From assembly GCA_051880495.1 (NCBI GenBank), contig JBJEOB010000031.1, forward strand, positions 11,606-75,605: a stretch of 64,000 bases of DNA, written 5' to 3'. Shown piece by piece: positions 59,375 through 64,000 of this stretch. Below the pieces are notes generated by a model that saw nothing but the letters and a program-made list of their open reading frames with translations, was not told the origin of the DNA and searched no databases. The stretch's first letter is position 1. Each line of letters opens with the position of its first letter. Position numbers and translations under genes: made by a program. The DNA comes from MGBC120314 sp051880495. GTDB taxonomy: Bacteria; Bacillota; Clostridia; Lachnospirales; Lachnospiraceae.

Positions 59375-60252
59375 TGACGGGTAAGATAATAAAAGGAATT
59401 GCCGGCTTCTATTACGTATATAAAGAAGGTACCGGCTTATATGAATGCAAGGCAAAAGGAAATTTCAGAAACAAGAAAATAAAACCGCTTGTCGGCGACA
59501 ATGTTGAGTTTGATGTTATTGATGAGGAAAAGCTTCTTGGAAATATCGTAGATATACTTCCAAGAAGTAATTCTTTGTTAAGACCTGAGGTGGCGAATGT
59601 GGACCAGGCAGTAATTATTTTTGCGGTTAGCGAGCCACAGCCCAATTTTAATCTGCTGACGCGTTTCCTTATCCGTATGGAAATGGAGCATGTTGATACC
59701 ATTATTTGTTTCAATAAGGATGAGCTTGTGACGGATGAAGAAAAGGAAAGACTTCGTGACATTTATGCAGGAAGCGGATACAGAATCGTATTTACAAGTA
59801 CATATGAGAACCATGGAATTGATGAGCTGAGGAAAATGATGCTTGGAAAGACGACTGTTCTTGCCGGACCTTCGGGTGTCGGTAAATCTTCAACAATCAA
59901 TATGATTTATCCGCATGCATTGATGGAGACAGGAACAATCAGTGACAAAATAAAAAGAGGCAGGCATACCACCCGCCATTCTGAGCTGTTTCATGTGCAG
60001 AACGATACATTTATTCTTGATACACCCGGTTTTACTTCACTTTACTTAGATGAATTTGAGAAGGAAGAACTGCGGTTTTATTTTAATGAATTCAGTGAGT
60101 ATGAGGGAAAATGCCGGTTTAACGGCTGCCTTCATGTGAATGAGCCTGACTGTGCCGTAAAGAAGGCGGTACTGGACGGAAAAATCAACAAAATCAGATA
60201 TGAAAACTATCTGGAAATATTTGACGAACTTAAGAACATAAGGAGATATTAA
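59374..60252 (+). CDS. rsgA: Ribosome small-subunit GTPase A
   Basis: 292 residues, a late 30S assembly GTPase. An N-terminal OB fold (1-~70) is followed by a circularly permuted GTPase with G4 I-C-F-N-K-D-E, then G1 G-P-S-G-V-G-K-S-S and G3 D-T-P-G. The C-terminal zinc finger is C-R-F-N-G-C-L-H-V-N-E-P-D-C. TAATG overlap with the kinase gene; rpe starts 2 bases after its stop. Confidence 0.95.
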   Translation: MTGKIIKGIAGFYYVYKEGTGLYECKAKGNFRNKKIKPLVGDNVEFDVIDEEKLLGNIVDILPRSNSLLRPEVANVDQAVIIFAVSEPQPNFNLLTRFLIRMEMEHVDTIICFNKDELVTDEEKERLRDIYAGSGYRIVFTSTYENHGIDELRKMMLGKTTVLAGPSGVGKSSTINMIYPHALMETGTISDKIKRGRHTTRHSELFHVQNDTFILDTPGFTSLYLDEFEKEELRFYFNEFSEYEGKCRFNGCLHVNEPDCAVKKAVLDGKINKIRYENYLEIFDELKNIRRY

Positions 60253-60254
60253 AA

Positions 60255-60908
60255 ATGAACATTTTATCACCATCAATTTTATCGGCGGATTTTACGAGGC
60301 TGGGCGAGGAAATAAAAGCAGTAGATGAAGCAGGAGCAGAGTATATTCATGTTGATGTGATGGATGGCATGTTTGTACCGAGTATTTCGTATGGAATGCC
60401 GGTCATAAAGTCAATCAGAAAAGCTACAGACAAGGTGTTTGATGTTCATTTGATGATAAATGAACCGATACGTTATATAAAGGATTTTGTTGACGCAGGT
60501 GCGGATATTATAGGAATCCATGTGGAAGCCTGCAGTGATGTGACCGCAACACTTGCTGAAATCAAGAAATATAATAAAAAATGTTCAATAACAATTAACC
60601 CAAAGACTCCGGTGGAGGCTGTAGCTCCATATCTTTCAATGGTCGATATGGTGCTTGTAATGTCGGTAAATCCGGGATTTGGAGGACAGAAGTTCATAGA
60701 CGGTTCACTTGAAAAAGTACGTGCCATAAGGAAAATGATTGATGATGCAGGACTTTCGGTGGATTTGGAAATAGATGGCGGAATCAACGAAGACAATATC
60801 GTTGCTGCCAGCGAAGCAGGAGCTAATGTTATTGTTGCCGGCTCGGCGGTATTTAAGGGTAATCCGGCAGAAAACACACGAAGGTTCCTTGAAATGATAA
60901 ATAAATAA
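60255..60908 (+). CDS. rpe: Ribulose-phosphate 3-epimerase
   Basis: 217 residues, a TIM-barrel enzyme of the pentose phosphate pathway converting ribulose-5-P and xylulose-5-P. Motifs: L-S-P-S-I-L-S-A-D-F, H-V-D-V-M-D-G-M-F-V-P, V-H-L-M-I, M-S-V-N-P-G-F-G-G-Q and E-I-D-G-G-I. Last gene of the def-to-rpe operon; AAGGAG lies before the ATG. Confidence 0.96.
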   Translation: MNILSPSILSADFTRLGEEIKAVDEAGAEYIHVDVMDGMFVPSISYGMPVIKSIRKATDKVFDVHLMINEPIRYIKDFVDAGADIIGIHVEACSDVTATLAEIKKYNKKCSITINPKTPVEAVAPYLSMVDMVLVMSVNPGFGGQKFIDGSLEKVRAIRKMIDDAGLSVDLEIDGGINEDNIVAASEAGANVIVAGSAVFKGNPAENTRRFLEMINK

Positions 60909-60916
60909 TCCGGATT

Positions 60917-60949
60917 AAGGCGGTACACGTTTTGTGTATCGCCTTTTTT
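60917..60949 (+). terminator. Terminator of the def-to-rpe operon
   Basis: AAGGCGGTACAC (60917-60928) and GTGTATCGCCTT (60934-60945) form a 12-bp stem with one mismatch or G-T pair, running into TTTTTT. Confidence 0.9.
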
Positions 60950-61050
60950 GACAGTACAAGGTGCCACACGTATTAAACAGGAAATTTTTACATAGAATTA
61001 ACACATGTTTTACATATTTTGGACATATTTTTTTTCTAATATATGTTTAG

Positions 61051-61233
61051 GATGTCAAAAGCCAAATGATTAAAATATATCTGTCAGCTTACACAAAATT
61101 TATTAGATGAGTGACTTATGTGCTACGGAGATGAAACTCATCTGAGGTTCATCGCAGTGTTTAGCACATCGGAACGAAGAAATAAATTTTGTGTAAGCTG
61201 ACGAAGAAAATTAATCATTTGGCTATTGACACC
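61051..61233. repeat. 183-bp inverted-repeat element D
   Basis: The left arm from TGTCAAAAGCCAAATGATT (61053) and the right arm ending AATCATTTGGCTATTGACA (61231) are inverted. Inner blocks GTCAGCTTACACAAAATTTATT and ATGTGCTA are also inverted (AGCACAT on the right). The centre folds as GATGAA/TTCATC with CTCA/TGAG. No gene lies within. Together with the rpe terminator it makes up the 360-base gap before the VTC gene; the rest (60950-61050) is AT-rich with nothing recognisable. Confidence 0.8.
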
Positions 61234-61268
61234 ATAATCAATATGAAATAAAGAAATGGAGAAAAAGT

Positions 61269-62072
61269 ATGGCTATTGAAGTATTCAACAGGTACGAAAA
61301 GAAATTTCTTCTGGATGATAAGACGTATTATTCAATTATCATGGATATACAGGATTACATGGAAGATGATGTGTACAATCTGGATAATGATTTTTATACG
61401 ATTGCCAATATATATTATGATACTTCTGATGATGAGCTAATAAGAAAATCGCTTGAAAAGCCTGTCTACAAGGAAAAATTAAGACTAAGGTCTTACGGTG
61501 TGCCTGACATTAATGATAATGTGTTCCTTGAAATCAAAAAGAAATATAAAGGGATAGTAAACAAGAGAAGAACCGAATTAAAATTGTCAGATGCATACAG
61601 GTTTATGAAGGATGAGATTTCGGCAGAGAAGATTTTTAATCAGGATGGAAATGCCAATGAGCAGGTTCTTAGGGAATTGGAGTATTTCAAGAAAATTTAC
61701 AAACTTGAGCCGAAGGTTTATATAGCATATGACAGAAAAGCGTTCTTTGCAAAAGACGATCCGGATTTCAGACTGACATTTGATACCAACATAAGAACCA
61801 GACGTGATGATGTGAGCCTTGAGGCAGGAGATTACGGCGAAAAACTTCTGCCAGACGGTTTGTGGCTTATGGAAATAAAGATAAAGGATGCGATTCCGCT
61901 GTGGTTTGCACGCATACTCGCAGAAAAAGGATTGTGTCCGGTTTCGTTTTCAAAATACGGTACGGAATATAAGAAATATTATAATAATAGTCTTGGAGGA
62001 AAGATGATATGTTTGAATCAGTATTTGGTGCAGCACAGACAGAGTCAGGAATTACAGCTTATAGCGCAGTAA
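61269..62072 (+). CDS. VTC-domain (polyphosphate polymerase-like) protein
   Basis: 267 residues, soluble. It matches the VTC domain, whose yeast member Vtc4 makes polyphosphate from ATP in a beta-tunnel. Visible tunnel segments are N-R-Y-E-K-K-F, the I-Y-Y-D-T pair, K-E-K-L-R-L-R-S-Y, V-F-L-E-I-K-K-K, N-K-R-R, V-Y-I-A-Y-D-R, F-R-L-T-F-D and L-W-L-M-E-I-K. Bacterial activity is inferred. GGAG is 8 bases before the ATG. The last ~20 residues run through the next gene's ribosome site and start, giving a 64-base overlap. The DUF4956 partner follows, a pairing common in Clostridia and Actinobacteria. Confidence 0.88.
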   Translation: MAIEVFNRYEKKFLLDDKTYYSIIMDIQDYMEDDVYNLDNDFYTIANIYYDTSDDELIRKSLEKPVYKEKLRLRSYGVPDINDNVFLEIKKKYKGIVNKRRTELKLSDAYRFMKDEISAEKIFNQDGNANEQVLRELEYFKKIYKLEPKVYIAYDRKAFFAKDDPDFRLTFDTNIRTRRDDVSLEAGDYGEKLLPDGLWLMEIKIKDAIPLWFARILAEKGLCPVSFSKYGTEYKKYYNNSLGGKMICLNQYLVQHRQSQELQLIAQ

Positions 62073-62701
62073 TAAGCATACTGGCTGCTGTTATGTTTGG
62101 AATAGTTATAGGTGTGGTTTATATTTTTTCCTGTAAAAAAAGGTGTAACAAAGATTTTGTCATTGGACTTATGCTTCTTCCGGCAATTGTTTCGGTTGTG
62201 ATTCTGCTGGTCGGAAGTAATGTAGCGAGAGCATTTTCAATGGCGGGAGCGTTTGCGCTAGTAAGGTTTAGAAGTGCGCCGGGAAGTGCCAAAGATATCG
62301 CCATAGTATTCTTTTCAATGGCAGCAGGTCTTGCGTGCGGACTTGGATTTGTATCATATGCAGCAGTGTTTGTTGTTGTCGTCTCGGTATTTTTGCTTGC
62401 ATTATCACTTATATGTATTCCTGACAGGCTTGAGGGTAAAAAGCAGTTAAAGATAACCATTCCGGAAAACCTGAATTATACGGGAGTGTTTGAAGAGGTA
62501 TTTGAAAAATATCTTAGTGAAAATGCACTCAAAAGTGTTAAGACGACCAACATGGGAAGTATGTTTGAACTGACCTACTATGTAAAGGAAAAAAATGAAA
62601 CAGATGAAAAAGCATTTATAGATGAACTAAGAACCAGAAACGGAAATCTTTCGATTTCTCTGGGAATGATACCGGATGGTAACCAGGGTGTTTTAAATTA
62701 G
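62009..62701 (+). CDS. DUF4956 membrane protein
   Basis: 230 residues. Helices lie at about 18-42, 52-70, 100-120 and 120-138, with the family stretch A-R-A-F-S-M-A-G-A-F-A-L-V-R-F-R-S-A-P-G between them. A cytoplasmic alpha/beta tail covers ~145-230 (I-T-I-P-E-N-L-N-Y). DUF4956 proteins sit next to VTC-domain genes; function unknown, possibly a membrane partner in polyphosphate handling. GGAGG lies 8 bases before the ATG at 62009, inside the VTC gene. Confidence 0.88.
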   Translation: MFESVFGAAQTESGITAYSAVISILAAVMFGIVIGVVYIFSCKKRCNKDFVIGLMLLPAIVSVVILLVGSNVARAFSMAGAFALVRFRSAPGSAKDIAIVFFSMAAGLACGLGFVSYAAVFVVVVSVFLLALSLICIPDRLEGKKQLKITIPENLNYTGVFEEVFEKYLSENALKSVKTTNMGSMFELTYYVKEKNETDEKAFIDELRTRNGNLSISLGMIPDGNQGVLN

Positions 62702-62712
62702 TATGTAAATTA

Positions 62713-62747
62713 GCGCAGGAATTGCGGGCACGTTTATATTCCTGCGC
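62713..62747 (+). terminator. Hairpin after the VTC/DUF4956 pair
   Basis: GCGCAGGAAT (62713-62722) and ATTCCTGCGC (62738-62747) form a perfect 10-bp stem, 12 bases after the stop. The tail AAAGACTTTCTT is only weakly T-rich. Confidence 0.65.
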
Positions 62748-62785
62748 AAAGACTTTCTTATTTCATGGCGTTCGCCGTAAATTCC

Positions 62786-62814
62786 TTGTTTTTATTATTA
62801 AACCGTGATATAAT
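62786..62814 (+). promoter_or_regulatory. galM promoter
   Basis: TTGTTT (62786-62791), a 17-base spacer and TATAAT (62809-62814), 47 bases before the galM ATG. Confidence 0.6.
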
Positions 62815-62861
62815 TCTGTATATTAGGTGTATTGTGTTTATAGTGTTTTTGGAGGGCAGCT

Positions 62862-63914
62862 ATGAAGGTTTATAAAGAATTATTCGGTAAATTATCAGAT
62901 GGCACACCGGTAAGTGCATACACATTGGACAATGGTATGGGTATGACTGTCCGTGTAATGGATTTTGGAGCAGCCATATTAAATATCAATGTTCCTGCTA
63001 ATGACGGTTGTGTGGATGTATTGTTAGGACACAGAACCCTGGCGGGATATGAAGACAATGGTTCGGCGCACGGGGCAGTTGTCGGCAGGAATGCCAACCG
63101 CATAGGTAATGCGGAATTTGAACTTAACGGGAAAAAATACTCACTTGACGTGAATGACAGGAAGAATAATCTTCACGGCGGTTTTGACAGATGGTTTGAA
63201 AGAATGTGGGATGCAACACAGGGTGATGAAAATGAGGATGCCTCAATTACATTTTCACTGTTAAGTCCTGATATGGACCAGGGATTTCCGGGAGAGGTTA
63301 ATATCAGTGTTACATACACGCTGACCGCTGATAATGAGCTTATGATTCACTACAACGGTGTACCGGATAAAGATACAATAATTAACATGACAAATCACAG
63401 TTATTTTAATCTTAACGGACATGACGCCGGTTCAATAAGAGACCATATCGCTATGATTCGCTCGGATTATTTTACTGAAACAGATAATGAACTTATCCCT
63501 ACAGGAAGAATGATACCTGTTAAGGGCACACCGCTTGATTTTAATGAGCCAAAGGAAATCGGACGGGATATTGATGCGGATTATGAACCATTGGTATTTG
63601 GAAGCGGATACGACCAGAACTGGGCACTTGACAATGGCGGAGAGTTGCAGCTTGCAGCCTGGCTTTATGCAAAACATACGGGAATCAGAATGGAAGTATA
63701 TACAGACCTTCCGGGAATTCAGATGTATACAGGAAACTTCTTAAATGATGAAGGTAAGGACGGGGCCGTCTATACAAGAAACAGTGGTGTTGCGTTGGAA
63801 ACTCAGTATTTCCCTGATGCGGTTAATCATAAGGAGTTTAAATCTCCGGTTGTCCGTGCGGGAGAAGAATACGATACCACGACAGTGTATAAGTTTGTTG
63901 TGGAACAGGGGTAA
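62862..63914 (+). CDS. galM: Aldose 1-epimerase (galactose mutarotase)
   Basis: 350 residues, interconverting alpha and beta anomers of hexoses in the cytoplasm. It shows the substrate segments G-R-N-A-N-R-I-G, N-N-L-H-G-G, the catalytic-His region N-M-T-N-H-S-Y-F-N-L and the catalytic-Glu region G-V-A-L-E-T-Q-Y-F-P-D-A. Q-M-Y-T-G-N-F matches the family near the C-terminus. TTGGAGGG is 6 bases before the ATG. No gal or sugar-uptake genes are adjacent. The next gene starts 10 bases after its stop and may be cotranscribed. Confidence 0.95.
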   Translation: MKVYKELFGKLSDGTPVSAYTLDNGMGMTVRVMDFGAAILNINVPANDGCVDVLLGHRTLAGYEDNGSAHGAVVGRNANRIGNAEFELNGKKYSLDVNDRKNNLHGGFDRWFERMWDATQGDENEDASITFSLLSPDMDQGFPGEVNISVTYTLTADNELMIHYNGVPDKDTIINMTNHSYFNLNGHDAGSIRDHIAMIRSDYFTETDNELIPTGRMIPVKGTPLDFNEPKEIGRDIDADYEPLVFGSGYDQNWALDNGGELQLAAWLYAKHTGIRMEVYTDLPGIQMYTGNFLNDEGKDGAVYTRNSGVALETQYFPDAVNHKEFKSPVVRAGEEYDTTTVYKFVVEQG

Positions 63915-63923
63915 TTGCAGACA

Positions 63924-64000
63924 ATGAAGAATAATCAGTTTTTTGCCATGCTTTCGAGAATGAAATATATTGACCGCTGGGGGCTTATGAGAAATACAAT
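63924..64000 (+). CDS. Start of a probable HD-domain (YfbR-like) nucleotidase, cut by window
   Basis: An ATG at 63924 opens a frame running off the right edge: M-K-N-N-Q-F-F-A-M-L-S-R-M-K-Y-I-D-R-W-G and on. The opening F-F-A-x-L-S-R-M-K-Y-I-x-R-W-G-L-M-R-N-T is what I recall from HD-domain 5'-deoxynucleotidases of the YfbR type, where the next residues would carry the first metal His. Only 25 residues are visible, so the call is tentative. Confidence 0.5.
   Translation, partial: MKNNQFFAMLSRMKYIDRWGLMRNT

Noticed and set aside
61269..62072. Frameshift at the VTC/DUF4956 junction (single fused gene)
   Set aside because: The DUF4956 frame has its own GGAGG and ATG, and both domains look complete, so an overlap is the simpler reading.
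1..64000. CRISPR arrays, tRNA or rRNA genes, transposases, phage genes
   Set aside because: No regularly spaced repeats, cloverleaf sequences, rRNA segments or recombinase-like proteins were seen. The repeats present are single palindromic elements.

Overview
The window is a chromosomal segment from a low-GC (about 40%) anaerobic Clostridia bacterium, most likely in or near the Lachnospiraceae. This rests on gene content and order: the Firmicutes run priA-def-fmt-rsmB-rlmN-PP2C phosphatase-PASTA kinase-rsgA-rpe, tepA next to ftsK/spoIIIE, Rex, a MazF/EndoA-type toxin behind nnrDE, a meso-DAP-type MurE, a split cobalamin methionine synthase, strong AGGAGG ribosome sites and consensus TTGACA/TATAAT promoters. 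There are no rRNA or tRNA genes, no phage or transposase genes and no CRISPR array. The species is not determined.

Left third (1-18.6 kb): membrane and stress functions. A cut-off DUF2339 membrane protein, a DUF1653 protein and a half-size EamA transporter come first. A NiCo-type (czcD) riboswitch with an overlapping terminator precedes a cation diffusion facilitator. On the minus strand lie DUF998 and a coupled aldehyde/alcohol dehydrogenase pair. Then follow a BAAT-like alpha/beta hydrolase with an altered nucleophile elbow, a CPA-type antiporter, ThrH, a hybrid histidine kinase and an orphan ABC permease. Last is a chaperone pair: a very large TPR protein with a degenerate J domain, overlapping an HscC-like Hsp70.

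Middle (18.6-44.3 kb): redox and one-carbon metabolism. A GltD-like flavoprotein with a NuoF-type Fe-S domain is coupled to a Cys-type formate dehydrogenase. A Y-family polymerase/YolD pair follows, then fdhD, which matures the formate dehydrogenase. Two MATE exporters flank hisC. leuS and hup are separated by a 430-bp near-palindrome. An ABC-F ATPase gene and metF diverge from overlapping promoters. metF, a stand-alone MetH reactivation protein and a MetH lacking that domain form an operon. Then come rex, a coiled-coil protein, nnrDE, the toxin and a CBS/CorC membrane protein.

Right third (44.3-64 kb): envelope, division and translation housekeeping. tepA, an UppP paralogue missing key residues, ftsK, murE and priA lead to the tightly overlapping def-to-rpe operon. 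The end holds a VTC-domain/DUF4956 pair, galM and the start of an HD-domain gene.

The least explained parts are non-coding. One is a family of about 204-bp palindromic elements (two full copies and one half copy) with a compensatory base-pair change. Others are the 430-bp inverted repeat whose arm differences include G-U wobbles, a 183-bp inverted repeat, and short GATAGGAAATT hairpins. They sit between genes and look like non-autonomous mobile or structured-RNA elements.
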